Shown here piece by piece: positions 6,611 to 13,528 of a DNA stretch of 14,068 bases; position 1 is the stretch's first letter, and the number at the start of each line of letters is the position of its first letter. The stretch spans positions 1 to 14,068 of the forward strand of contig JAEZDV010000345.1 of NCBI GenBank assembly GCA_023417985.1, in the 5' to 3' direction. The position numbers were made by a program, and so were the translations under genes. The stretch comes from Actinomycetes bacterium (GTDB lineage Bacteria > Actinomycetota > Actinomycetes > Mycobacteriales > Mycobacteriaceae). The notes beneath the pieces were generated by a model that was given only the letters and a program-made list of their open reading frames with translations, was not told the origin of the DNA and did no database searches.

Positions 6611-7456
6611 CTACGGCTGCAGCAGCACGTCCAGGCCACGCTCGAAGTCGGCGATCCGCCGTTGCAGAGCGTGATGGCCGCCGTTGACGAGCTCCGAGAC
6701 CCGGACGATTCCTGCATTCTCGGCAACATCGTTGAGATTGCGGGAGGTCCAGTACCAGGCCGCGGTGGTGAACGCGTTCTCCGGTGCTGCGAGCATCTCG
6801 GGGTGCGACACGAAGTCCACTCCGGTGTGCTCGCTCACCTTCTCGTAGTTGTGGCGGCCGGTGATCTGGATGGCGCCACGCCCCTTGTAACGTTCGCCGT
6901 CGCCCGGGTGGACGTTGCCGAGGTCGGCACGGCCCTCATAGGCGCGTCCCGACGCGTATTCCTCGAAGGTCCGGAACGAGTCGGATTCGACGGCGAGCTG
7001 TGCGATGAACGCCGCCTGACGAACAGGTGTGTCGATACCGTGGCGGATCATCGCGTCGTTCAGAGGGTTGATCACCTCTGCGATCCTTTCCGGCGCGATT
7101 CCCGGAACGATGCGTGCCAGCTCGTCCGGGGTCACGACGGGGGGTGCGGGGGCCGGGGCCGGCTCGACCACTTCGGGGGTCGTCTCCGTAGGCTCGGTGG
7201 CCTCCGTGGACCCTTCGGCGGACCCCGTGGACTCCTCGGAATCGACGGATGCGGTAGCGTCCGCTTTGGACCATCCGGCGGTGGCGAGAGCCTCGAAGTC
7301 CAACGACTTCAGCAGTCGGGTCGGTTCCTCGTATCGAGTCGATACGGAGGTGGCCGGAGAGGCGTCGGCAGTAGCGGTACCGACTCCGACAGCGGTGGTG
7401 ATGACCGCAGCAGCGGCGATGGCAGCGCGCAGACGGCGCGAAGATGAAACGGACAT
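6611..7456 (-). CDS. Secreted GH19-type cell-wall hydrolase (lysozyme/chitinase fold)
   Basis: A 281-residue exported enzyme. Residues 1-30 form a signal peptide (basic SSSRRLR, then an Ala-rich core, with cleavage likely near ADAS at 30-33). Residues 65-108 are a Ser/Thr/Glu and then Pro/Ala-rich linker. The catalytic domain (about 110-281) has the GH19 pattern: AFIAQLAVESDSFRTFEEY (149-167) with E157 as probable acid, GRADLGN (175-181), GDGERYKGRGAIQITGRHNY (185-204) and AAWYWTSRNLND (232-243). Bacterial relatives with this short domain are phage-endolysin-like muramidases as well as chitinases, so peptidoglycan is the likelier substrate, by inference. The start ATG at 7454-7456 is chosen because it opens the signal peptide. 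The frame is open 35 codons upstream without signal-like sequence. The leader carries hairpins and an MtrA-like box. Confidence 0.85.
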   Translation of the reverse strand: MSVSSSRRLRAAIAAAAVITTAVGVGTATADASPATSVSTRYEEPTRLLKSLDFEALATAGWSKADATASVDSEESTGSAEGSTEATEPTETTPEVVEPAPAPAPPVVTPDELARIVPGIAPERIAEVINPLNDAMIRHGIDTPVRQAAFIAQLAVESDSFRTFEEYASGRAYEGRADLGNVHPGDGERYKGRGAIQITGRHNYEKVSEHTGVDFVSHPEMLAAPENAFTTAAWYWTSRNLNDVAENAGIVRVSELVNGGHHALQRRIADFERGLDVLLQP

Positions 7457-7480
7457 GGGTTCTTGCTTGCTCCAAGATTC

Positions 7481-7554
7481 GGCCGAGAGTTCGTTCGGCC
7501 TCTGACGGGGAACCGCGGGCGTTATCGAACGGAGATCATTTCTCCCGTTATCGA
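7481..7554 (-). promoter_or_regulatory. Structured leader with hairpins and direct repeats
   Basis: In front of the GH19 start, on its strand, lie GGCCGA/TCGGCC (7495-7500 and 7481-7486, 8-base loop) and a hairpin AACGGGAGA/TCTCCGTT (7541-7549 and 7528-7535, one bulge, 5-base loop). The latter is flanked by two copies of TCGATAACG (7546-7554 and 7520-7528). These could be RNA structure or protein sites. I could not match them to a known riboswitch. Confidence 0.4.
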
Positions 7555-7575
7555 TGCCCATCGAGCGGTTTTAAG

Positions 7576-7591
7576 GTCACAACCAGGTAAC
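7576..7591 (-). promoter_or_regulatory. MtrA-box-like direct repeat
   Basis: The minus strand reads GTTACCTGGTTGTGAC, two GTNAC half-sites with an 11-base period. MtrA of Actinobacteria binds tandem GTNAC repeats in front of cell-wall hydrolase and rpf genes. The site is 119 bases upstream of the GH19 start codon, which suits such regulation. The match is to a short, degenerate motif. Confidence 0.45.
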
Positions 7592-7995
7592 GTCGCAGCT
7601 CGGGACCTTTTCAAGGCATCGTGGCGAAGGCCATTCCCGTGTCCTTCTCGTGACGGCCGACGCATCCGGCCTCGTTACCGTCGTTCCGAGCGCGCTTCGA
7701 TCTTGCTCGACCGCCGGGGCGCCAGAAGTGGAAACCTTCGGATCGACATCGCGATCCAGAGTGCTCTGTGCATCGAATATGTTGTGCTGCAACGTAATTG
7801 CGAAACCGTCGCGAGTCGGTCATGGATGTCGGATCGGCGCGCTTCCGGAGGGATGTCCGGGTGCGCCGCGAGCGGACAATGCCTACCCTTACTCGCCGAG
7901 GAAAGCTCCCCGTCGTTACCGGATGTCGGACCGCATCGTGCTGGAGGACACATCGGCGATACCTTTTCGTGACCGTTGGTTGATCTTCGGAGGGC

Positions 7996-8012
7996 GTTAC
8001 AGAGCCTGTGAC
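7996..8012 (+). promoter_or_regulatory. Second GTNAC pair
   Basis: GTTACAGAGCCTGTGAC holds two GTNAC words with a 12-base period, plus a further GTGAC about 30 bases upstream (near 7970). It resembles an MtrA site but points toward a stretch without a recognisable gene. Confidence 0.25.
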
Positions 8013-8400
8013 CGGTGGGGACGAAGAGGCAGCGATAGGTATCGGGTGCGCGATGTGAAAGATGTTGTGCGAGTACACGGGATGCGCGCCTGATCCGTGC
8101 TTGAACCCCTGTGGCCCTGCCCGCACCCGATCGCGCCCGCGCGGTCTCGGTGATCACGCTGGAAGCGGCCGGGCTCAGGAGGTGTCGATGCTCCACTCCC
8201 GATGTGGTGACCGCGTGTCGATCGTCATCGTCGGTGCCAGGGGTGCGAGTTCTGCTCGTCGGCCTTGACGAGCGGCGAAAGAGAGAAGGCGTCGGACCGC
8301 AGCCTGCTCGATGCCACCCGAGCTATCGGCAGCAAAGTCGGGCCGCATTCGAGCCTCGAAGGCGTCGCAGACGAGCCCACCGCCGTGGCAGGTCAGGGTG

Positions 8401-8420
8401 TACGGCTAGGTGTCGCCGTG
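8401..8420 (-). terminator. Weak hairpin after lipoate ligase gene
   Basis: ACGGC (8402-8406) and GCCGT (8415-8419) form a 5-bp stem, extendable by a wobble pair, with an 8-base loop. It begins 21 bases after the stop codon. A further small CCAC/GTGG hairpin follows near 8379-8390. No T-tract is present. Confidence 0.3.
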
Positions 8421-8440
8421 GGGCGGGTGTGGAGTGTGTT

Positions 8441-9490
8441 TCAGGGCACGCGGTAGGTCCACTCGGGGTTGGTGAATTTGGTATCGACGAGGTCTCGTGC
8501 CGCGGTGAGTTCGGTGTCGGTGTAGGCGCCGGTGTGGGTGTTGTAGTGGGTTCGGAAGTGGGTGAGGAAGGCGGCGATGATGTCGTCGCGTGTCATACCG
8601 GTTTGTGAGCGCATGGGGTCGACTCGCTTGCCGGAGCTGGTGATGCCTTTGTCGGAGATTTTCTCGCGTCCGATGCGGAGTACGTCGGTCATCTTGTCGG
8701 CGTCGATGTCGTAGGCCATCGTGACGTGGTGGAGCACCGCGCCGGCGGCGAAACGCTTCTGCGCGGCGCCGGCGATCTTGCCGTGTTCGGAGGCGATGTC
8801 GTTGAGTGGTACGTACCGAGCCTTGATGCCGACGTCGGCGAGTGCGCCCATTACCCACTGGTCGAGGAAGGCGTAGGAGCGTTCGAAGCTCAGTCCGTCG
8901 ACCAGGGAGGTGGGTACCGACAGCGAGTAGGTGATGCAGTTGCCGGGTTCCATGAACATCGCGCCGCCACCGGAGATGCGGCGGACGACGCCGATGCCGT
9001 GGCGCGCCGCGGCTTCCTCGTCGACTTCGTTGCGCACGGATTGGAAGGAGCCGAGGACGACGAGCGGTGCATTCCAGTCCCAGAACCGTAGGGTCGGGGG
9101 GCGGTTGCCGGAGGCGACTTCGCGGGTGATCACCTCGTCGAGCGCGACGTGTAGCGCCGGGTCGAGGCTCACCGGTTCGATCACGTCGAAGGTGTGGTCG
9201 TGCCAGGTGGTGGCGTGGCCCAGGGCGCGGCGGATCGCGATGCCGACGGATTCGGGGGTGAAGCCGATCATCGACACGTCGTCGTCGAGCGCGTCGGCGA
9301 TAGCTTTGCCGAGCGTGTCGGCGCTCGCGGTGGTCGGCATGCCGGTCACCGCCGCGACGATGTCCTCGAGTGCCTCGTCGGGTTCGAGGAAGAAGTCTCC
9401 GAAGAGGGACACCTTTGCCAGCTGTCCGTCCTCGACTTCGACGTCGACCGCCACGAGTTTGCCGTCGGGGACTTTGTACTCACCACGCAT
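8441..9490 (-). CDS. Lipoate-protein ligase, accessory domain first
   Basis: A 349-residue cytoplasmic enzyme of the lipoate-protein ligase A family, which activates lipoate with ATP and attaches it to lysine on E2 and GcvH domains. The catalytic domain (about 100-349) shows RRISGGGAMFMEPGNCITYS (170-189), the lipoate/ATP glycine loop, and KIAGAAQKR (238-246) with K238 as the expected catalytic lysine. Residues 1-95 (GEYKVPDGKLVAVDVEV and FGDFFLEPDEALE) form the small accessory domain. In E. coli LplA that domain is at the C-terminus and in Thermoplasma it is a separate protein; here it is at the N-terminus. The start MRGEYKVP is typical of this actinobacterial type. Codons are strongly C-ending near the 3' end. 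A TAGGCT box lies 6 bases before the ATG. Confidence 0.88.
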   Translation of the reverse strand: MRGEYKVPDGKLVAVDVEVEDGQLAKVSLFGDFFLEPDEALEDIVAAVTGMPTTASADTLGKAIADALDDDVSMIGFTPESVGIAIRRALGHATTWHDHTFDVIEPVSLDPALHVALDEVITREVASGNRPPTLRFWDWNAPLVVLGSFQSVRNEVDEEAAARHGIGVVRRISGGGAMFMEPGNCITYSLSVPTSLVDGLSFERSYAFLDQWVMGALADVGIKARYVPLNDIASEHGKIAGAAQKRFAAGAVLHHVTMAYDIDADKMTDVLRIGREKISDKGITSSGKRVDPMRSQTGMTRDDIIAAFLTHFRTHYNTHTGAYTDTELTAARDLVDTKFTNPEWTYRVP

Positions 9491-9496
9491 TCCAGC

Positions 9497-9502
9497 AGCC
9501 TA
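9497..9502 (-). promoter_or_regulatory. -10 box TAGGCT, leaderless-type
   Basis: On the minus strand TAGGCT ends 6 bases before the lipoate ligase ATG, and no useful Shine-Dalgarno sequence lies between them. The transcript probably starts at the ATG. Confidence 0.5.
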
Positions 9503-9612
9503 TCGACCCGGCGTCGGTTCCTGGACCACGTGCGGTGACCGCGCACCGGGCCGACACGCGGTGATCGTTGCGGGAGCCTCGATTTCGCTCCGCCGCGGGG
9601 ACAGGAGCGCCG

Positions 9613-9768
9613 ATGAACGTAACGGGGATCACCACCGATCTACCGGTCTCGGACCTCGATGCCGTGAGGGGTTCGAGTCATCTCGGCCGACCGGGCCCGC
9701 CGTACGAGGATCTCGCCGGCCACAGACTCAGGTCGGATAGTCCGGATAGTTTCGAGGGGCCGGGATAA
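9613..9768 (+). pseudogene. Truncated VOC/glyoxalase-family gene remnant
   Basis: The frame opens with MNVTGITTDLPVSDLDA, a typical first strand of a vicinal-oxygen-chelate (glyoxalase-like) protein, behind a good ribosome site (AGGAG 5 bases before the ATG). After residue 17 the similarity ends; a complete protein would continue with a helix and be about 115-130 residues long. What follows (VRGSSHLGRPG and beyond) is low in hydrophobic residues, and the frame stops after 51 codons. I read this as a deletion remnant. It could still be translated as a short peptide, but a folded VOC domain is impossible. It lies just before a second broken gene. Confidence 0.55.
9734..9750 (+). repeat. Tandem CGGATAGT repeat
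   Basis: CGGATAGT occurs at 9734-9741 and 9743-9750, a 9-base period, about 35 bases before the start of the epoxide-hydrolase pseudogene. It may be an old regulator site or a promoter part. Confidence 0.4.
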
Positions 9769-9785
9769 CACCGAAGGAGTCCACT

Positions 9786-10350
9786 TTGTCGCTCACCCCG
9801 TTCCGGATTCGCATCGAACCCGCCCGCCTGGCTCTGCTCGACCAGCGCCTGTCGACCGGAACGTCTCGGTCCAGTAGGTGACCAGTTCAAGTACGCGGTC
9901 GACGGCGATGCCGTGGCCATCGACCCCGGTCGGGACGTGCGCGGCGGTGCCTTCGGAAGTCTCATCGCGGACCGTATTGCAACCCCCCACCCCGATGAGG
10001 TGGCAGGCATTCACCTGACCGATAGCCCGTTTCCGAAACTGTTCATGGTCGACCGAGCCTCACTCGGCGCCGCAGAATCGTCCTTCTACGACGCGATGGA
10101 CGCGTGGATGGAAAGCGCCGTCTACTTCATGGTCCAGTCCGCAGAACCGCTCACCCTGGCCTACGGCCTCACCGACTCGCCCGTGGGGCTTCTGGCCTGG
10201 ATCGCCGACAAGTTCGACGCGTTCAGCGATGACGTCGACCCCGAGGACGTCGTGGGCATCACGGCGCTGACCTGGTTGACGGGAACCGCGTGGTCGGGAT
10301 TCCGCCTGCGCTCCGACCGGGCCGGCGGAGACGATTCGGACTGGGGGCGG
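9786..10350 (+). pseudogene. Scrambled epoxide hydrolase pseudogene
   Basis: Pieces of an EHN-type (juvenile-hormone-like) epoxide hydrolase lie in order but broken. A TTG start at 9786, behind AAGGAG, gives LSLTPFRIRIEPARLALLDQ, the usual N-terminus. At about 9859-9927 the sequence reads plausibly only on the minus strand (GIAVDRVLELVTYWTETF), which resembles the next part of the same family and so seems inverted. From 9937 a different plus frame gives GGAFGSLIADRIATPHPDEV, then AYGLTDSPVGLLAWIADKFD and LTGTAWSGFRLRSDRAGGDD. The nucleophile motif GGDFG or GGDWG here reads GGAFG, so the catalytic Asp is lost. The whole region between N-terminus and nucleophile, including HGWP, is missing. After about 10350 similarity stops. 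The gene cannot make an active enzyme. Confidence 0.7.
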
Positions 10351-11005
10351 ACGAAGCCGCAGACGGTACATCGCACGACCGAGCGTCCGGAGGCCGTCGC
10401 TCGAGATCTTCTGCAGGCTGCACGCGTGTTCGGCGAGGGAGAGGATCGGCCCGCTCGAACACAGGGTGCACGGGAGACGCGTGCTCCCGAACCGCATCTA
10501 CATCGGGCTATCGCTCAGCACCCTTCGGTAGTGGGGGGCCGCGCCGATTTTCCCGATCGGTCGTCGCGTGCGGGGGAGCGGGGTCGCTGAACGTCGCGCG
10601 ATGCCCAGTGCGGGCAGAGGATTGCGCACCGGGTCGTCCTGTGACGACATCGTCCGCCGATACCTGTGGGAGTGCGACGCTCGCCCGTCGAAAGAAAACC
10701 CGCATAGGGCTGAGACACCTCAGACCAGAAGTATTCTGGACTGGACGGAAAAACTAGAAATACCGAACAACTCACCCTAAAGAACCTCCCCGAACAGCCC
10801 CGGTACATCACTTTCGGGACTCGTCGCTGGATACACCCGCACCGCATCCACTCGCTTGGGCTCGATGCGCTTTCCGATGGGCGGTTGCCCTCGGCGTCGG
10901 GAGAGCGGCTGGATGATTCTCTACCACCAAGGCACTCCGGTTGCTGAACCATAGACGCAGGACACTGGCCGCGCGGTGCACGCGGTGGGCGAGGTTGCGG
11001 GTGGT
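10351..11005. other. Gene-free stretch after pseudogene
   Basis: No supported gene. A plus frame ending at 10531 contains SARERIGPLEH and NRIYIGLSLSTLR, which weakly recall a LuxR-type helix-turn-helix, but it lacks a start and the match is loose. From about 10686 to 10790 the DNA is visibly AT-richer than its surroundings. The rest, up to the selO promoter, has only unconvincing frames on both strands. Confidence 0.45.
10710..10739. repeat. Two adjacent small inverted repeats
   Basis: CTGAG-ACAC-CTCAG (10710-10723) is followed one base later by CCAGAA-GTA-TTCTGG (10725-10739). Both are perfect and lie in an AT-richer patch. No T-tract follows on the plus strand. Confidence 0.45.
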
Positions 11006-11011
11006 TACCCT
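11006..11011 (+). promoter_or_regulatory. -10 box TACCCT, leaderless-type
   Basis: TACCCT ends 6 bases before the selO ATG at 11018. No Shine-Dalgarno sequence is seen in the six bases between, which supports this ATG over the upstream GTG at 10976. Confidence 0.5.
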
Positions 11012-11017
11012 CGAATC

Positions 11018-12526
11018 ATGACTGCACTTCCCGATTCCACCTCGGACACGAACACCGCGGTGGCCGGTCTCGAGAACACCTTCGCCGAGGAGTTGGGTGA
11101 GCTGACAGTCCCGTGGAAGGGCGTCCCCGCTCCGGCTCCCGCACTCCTTGTGCTCAACGAACGATTGGCCTCCGATCTCGGGTTGAGCGCCGAGGCACTG
11201 CGTAGCGAAGACGGGGTCGCGGTTCTGTCCGGCTCCGCAGTTCCAGCCGGATCCGCGCCTGCGGCGATGGCATACGCGGGCCACCAGTTCGGCGGCTACG
11301 CGCCGCTTCTCGGCGACGGGCGGGCCTTGCTGCTCGGTGAACTGGTCGATACCCGCGGCCGGCGAGTCGATCTGCATCTCAAGGGCTCCGGGCCGACGCC
11401 GTTCTCCCGCGGTGGTGACGGCTTCGCGGCGGTCGGGCCGATGTTGCGGGAGTACCTCGTCAGCGAGGCCATGTCGGCCCTCGGTATCCCGACGACGCGT
11501 GCACTTTCTGTCGTTGCCACGGGTCGGGGCGTGCGCCGTAACGGTGTCGAGCCGGGTGCAGTGCTGGCACGCGTGGCATCCAGCCATCTCCGGGTGGGCA
11601 CCTTCGAGTACGCGGCGCGACAGGGTGACGTGCTGCCCAGGCTCGCCGACTACGCGATCATCCGTCACTATCCGGATCTGGCCGAACTGCCCGCGACCGG
11701 CGACGACAACCGCTATCTGCGGTTCTTCGACGCTGTCGTCGACGCGCAGGCGTATCTGGTGGCCAAGTGGATGCTCGTCGGCTTCGTTCACGGCGTGATG
11801 AACACCGACAACACGACCATCTCCGGGGAGACCATCGACTACGGCCCGTGTGCTTTCGTGGACGCTTTCGATCCGGGTGCCGTGTTCAGCTCTATCGACC
11901 GCGGTGCGCGATACGCCTTCGGAAACCAGGCTGCCGTCCTGAAATGGAACCTGGCTCGTTTCGCCGAAACCCTGCTGCCCGTGATCGCTTCGACACCCGA
12001 CGACGCGATCACCGCGGCGTCGGCTGTGCTCGACACCTTCGACGACCGCTACGACGGCTACCTTACGGCGGGAATCGCAGCCAAACTCGGAGTTTCCGGC
12101 ACGCACGTCGACCGAGCATTGGTCGACGAACTGCTGACCTTGATGGAAGAGTCCGGCGCCGACTGGACGGGCACCTTCCGCGCGTTGGCGGATGAGCTTC
12201 GCGGAGTCCCCGCATCTCTCGATCGTCTCTTGCCGCGCGCGACCATCGGCCCCTGGCTGGAGCGATGGAATGAGCTCTTGGCGCACCAGGGGAGAGGCCG
12301 GACGGAGACCGCGGACGCGATGGACCGCGTCAATCCGCTCTACATTCCCCGGAATCATCACCTCGACGCTGCTTTGCGGGCAGCCACCGGAGGCGACCTC
12401 TCACTCTTCGAGAAGTTGCTCGAAGTCGTCACACAGCCGTTCGAGCGGCGCGACGACTGGTCGGACTACGCAGACCCCGCCCCACGACTGTTCAACGAGT
12501 CTTTTCAGACGTTCTGCGGAACCTGA
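11018..12526 (+). CDS. selO: SelO/YdiU-family protein adenylyltransferase
   Basis: A 502-residue SelO pseudokinase. Family members bind ATP in a flipped orientation and transfer AMP to Ser, Thr or Tyr of target proteins, linked to redox stress. Conserved blocks are AGHQFGGYAPLLGDGRALLL (87-106), DLHLKGSGPTPFSRGGDG (118-135) with K122, REYLVSEAMSALGIPTTRAL (144-163), FVHGVMNTDN (256-265), the catalytic loop, and TIDYGP (272-277), whose Asp binds metal. Length is near that of bacterial SelO. The tail ends FQTFCGT: a single Cys and no in-frame TGA, so no selenocysteine, as in most bacteria. The frame is open 14 codons upstream to a GTG at 10976, but the TACCCT box favours ATG 11018. It is flanked by decayed DNA upstream and a convergent zinc-ribbon gene downstream, and is probably monocistronic. 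Confidence 0.92.
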   Translation: MTALPDSTSDTNTAVAGLENTFAEELGELTVPWKGVPAPAPALLVLNERLASDLGLSAEALRSEDGVAVLSGSAVPAGSAPAAMAYAGHQFGGYAPLLGDGRALLLGELVDTRGRRVDLHLKGSGPTPFSRGGDGFAAVGPMLREYLVSEAMSALGIPTTRALSVVATGRGVRRNGVEPGAVLARVASSHLRVGTFEYAARQGDVLPRLADYAIIRHYPDLAELPATGDDNRYLRFFDAVVDAQAYLVAKWMLVGFVHGVMNTDNTTISGETIDYGPCAFVDAFDPGAVFSSIDRGARYAFGNQAAVLKWNLARFAETLLPVIASTPDDAITAASAVLDTFDDRYDGYLTAGIAAKLGVSGTHVDRALVDELLTLMEESGADWTGTFRALADELRGVPASLDRLLPRATIGPWLERWNELLAHQGRGRTETADAMDRVNPLYIPRNHHLDAALRAATGGDLSLFEKLLEVVTQPFERRDDWSDYADPAPRLFNESFQTFCGT

Positions 12527-12538
12527 TTCGCCGGTCGG

Positions 12539-12557
12539 TCGAAAGGTCAGCTTTCGA
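12539..12557. terminator. Hairpin between convergent selO and zinc-ribbon genes
   Basis: TCGAAAG (12539-12545) pairs perfectly with CTTTCGA (12551-12557), loop 5 bases, and is extendable by a G-C pair. The stop codon of the minus-strand gene sits in the loop. It could end transcription from both sides, but there is no T-tract. Confidence 0.5.
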
Positions 12558-12750
12558 CGGCGGTGCCGCAGATGCCGCACTCCTCGAGCTGCCGACGACT
12601 CCAGCGCGCGACGGGAACGAAGAACACCGTCACCTGCTTGAATTCGCGCAGTCTTCTCCACTCGGTCGTGTTGTGGCAGCGCGGACACGTTCGAGTGTGT
12701 CCTACGCCGAGATACTGCCTTTTGGTGCCGTAGCCGAACAGAAAGAACAT
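12547..12750 (-). CDS. Small zinc-ribbon protein
   Basis: A 67-residue protein opening MFFLFGYGTK, with CPRC at 22-25 and CGIC at 58-61, the two knuckles of a four-Cys zinc ribbon. Between them is a strand-rich stretch (REFKQVTVFFVPVARWS). This pattern is common in small zinc-ribbon proteins of Actinobacteria whose role is not established; membrane contact through the hydrophobic N-terminus is possible but short. The ATG at 12748-12750 is supported by a TATGCT box 6 bases upstream and the characteristic N-terminus. It starts 18 bases after the stop of the upstream reductase-family gene on the same strand, so it could also be read through from it. It converges with selO. Confidence 0.8.
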   Translation of the reverse strand: MFFLFGYGTKRQYLGVGHTRTCPRCHNTTEWRRLREFKQVTVFFVPVARWSRRQLEECGICGTAVES

Positions 12751-12756
12751 CGCGTC

Positions 12757-12762
12757 AGCATA
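12757..12762 (-). promoter_or_regulatory. -10 box TATGCT, leaderless-type
   Basis: TATGCT ends 6 bases before the zinc-ribbon ATG, within the 18-base gap to the preceding gene. The full string TATGCTGACGCGATG differs by one base from the one at the last gene in the window. Confidence 0.5.
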
Positions 12763-12768
12763 AGCGGA

Positions 12769-13416
12769 TCAGATATCCCGCCCGACACCACGATCGGGCG
12801 CGCCCATGTCCCCGGTCCCCGGGGTGCCTTCGCCGAGTCCGTAACGCAGATACACGGTGCCCTTGGGATCGGCGACCGGTGGTGCGAGCAGCGTGACGTT
12901 GGTGGGCACTTCGCCGCCGTCGAACACCTTCTTTCCGACGCCCAGCACTATCGGATGTATCCAGAGGTCCAGACGATCGAAGAGTTGCTCACGCAGCAGG
13001 GTCTGCACGAAGTTGAGACTCCCGACCACCTTTGTGTGCTCGTGCCGCTCGCGGATCTCGCGCACGGAACCTGCCAGATCCGGCCCGAGCTGGGTGCTCC
13101 CGGCCCACGACAGGTCGGGGGTGCCTCGGGAGGCCACGTACTTCGGGACCCCGTTGAACAGTGTGGCGATCGCGCTGTCCTCGCCACCTTCCTGGTGGGG
13201 CCAGTACGCGGCGAAGATGTCGTAGGTACGCCTGCCGAGGAGCAGCGCGTCCGTCCCTTCGTATGCCGCGCCGATCTGCGCCTCGGTGACCTTGTCCAGT
13301 AGGGGTGCTTGCCAGCCGCCGAAGGGGAAGCTGTCGTCCGGATCCTCGTCCGGTCCGCCGGGCGCTTGCCCGACGAGGTCGAGGGTCGCGAACAGTTCGA
13401 TCTCGATCAGGCCCAT
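12769..13416 (-). CDS. Dihydrofolate-reductase-family (RibD C-terminal-like) protein
   Basis: A 215-residue protein with the DHFR/RibD-C fold. Landmarks are IEIELFATLDLVGQAPGGPD (4-23), the N-terminal strand and loop, ALLLGRRTYDIFAAYWP (57-73), the family's LxGRxTY motif, then KVVGSLNFVQTLLREQLFDR (129-148) and HPIVLGVGKKVF (154-165). Such proteins bind NADPH; most are not true folate enzymes, and their substrates are unknown. The start ATG at 13414-13416 has a strong ribosome site (GGAGGTG about 4 bases upstream). The frame extends 19 codons upstream without family sequence. The glycine- and aspartate-rich C-terminal tail (193-215) is probably disordered. Its start is 112 bases from a second, divergent member of the same family, and a zinc-ribbon gene follows 18 bases downstream. 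Confidence 0.87.
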   Translation of the reverse strand: MGLIEIELFATLDLVGQAPGGPDEDPDDSFPFGGWQAPLLDKVTEAQIGAAYEGTDALLLGRRTYDIFAAYWPHQEGGEDSAIATLFNGVPKYVASRGTPDLSWAGSTQLGPDLAGSVREIRERHEHTKVVGSLNFVQTLLREQLFDRLDLWIHPIVLGVGKKVFDGGEVPTNVTLLAPPVADPKGTVYLRYGLGEGTPGTGDMGAPDRGVGRDI

Positions 13417-13516
13417 GCCCACCTCCACACTGTGCTTCCACTGTCGCAGAGAGAGACCCCTCCGCGTCGGCAAACTCGTCGCGGCCGAAGCACCGTGAGG
13501 GGACCTGCCTCTCGTT

Positions 13517-13522
13517 TACGCT
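13517..13522 (+). promoter_or_regulatory. -10 box TACGCT, leaderless-type
   Basis: TACGCT ends 6 bases before ATG 13529 with no Shine-Dalgarno between, so a leaderless transcript is likely. This contrasts with the divergent reductase-family gene, which has a clear ribosome site. Confidence 0.55.
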
Positions 13523-13528
13523 GACGCG

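Larger units (their letters stand above)
7592..8440. other. Gene-free stretch of about 850 bases
   Basis: No frame here gives a protein that I recognise. The open frames on both strands lack good start sites, change composition along their length and read like shadows. The region holds several GTTAC/GTAAC words and a second GTNAC pair. A 17-codon frame (8175-8228, minus) and a cysteine-containing 68-codon frame (8062-8268, plus) are present but lack convincing ribosome sites. It may be a long regulatory region plus gene remnants decayed past recognition. Confidence 0.5.

Noticed and set aside
7457..7620. c-di-AMP (ydaO-type) riboswitch in the GH19 leader.
   Set aside because: A CCGAATC-like word and hairpins are present, but the long conserved blocks of that riboswitch could not be placed.
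7870..7895. Half of an IdeR iron box (TAAGGGTAGGC, minus strand).
   Set aside because: The left half matches well but the right half does not, and no iron gene follows.
7900..7912. GAGGAAAG word recalling the start of RNase P RNA.
   Set aside because: The flanking conserved RNase P sequence is missing on both sides.
8175..8228. A 17-codon minus ORF MTIDTRSPHREWSIDTS.
   Set aside because: No ribosome site or leaderless box, and no partner gene; it is within chance expectation.
10400..10531. LuxR-like helix-turn-helix remnant (SARER ... NRIYIGLSLSTLR).
   Set aside because: The match is loose, there is no start codon or partner domain, and it could be chance in a short frame.
10790..10815. 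Possible IS3-type terminal repeat (GAACAGCCCCGGTACAT).
   Set aside because: No second end, target duplication or transposase was found.
10808..12361. A 517-codon open frame on the minus strand.
   Set aside because: It is opposite selO, whose plus-strand frame has clear conserved motifs; the minus reading is rich in Arg, His, Gly and Gln and has no domain.
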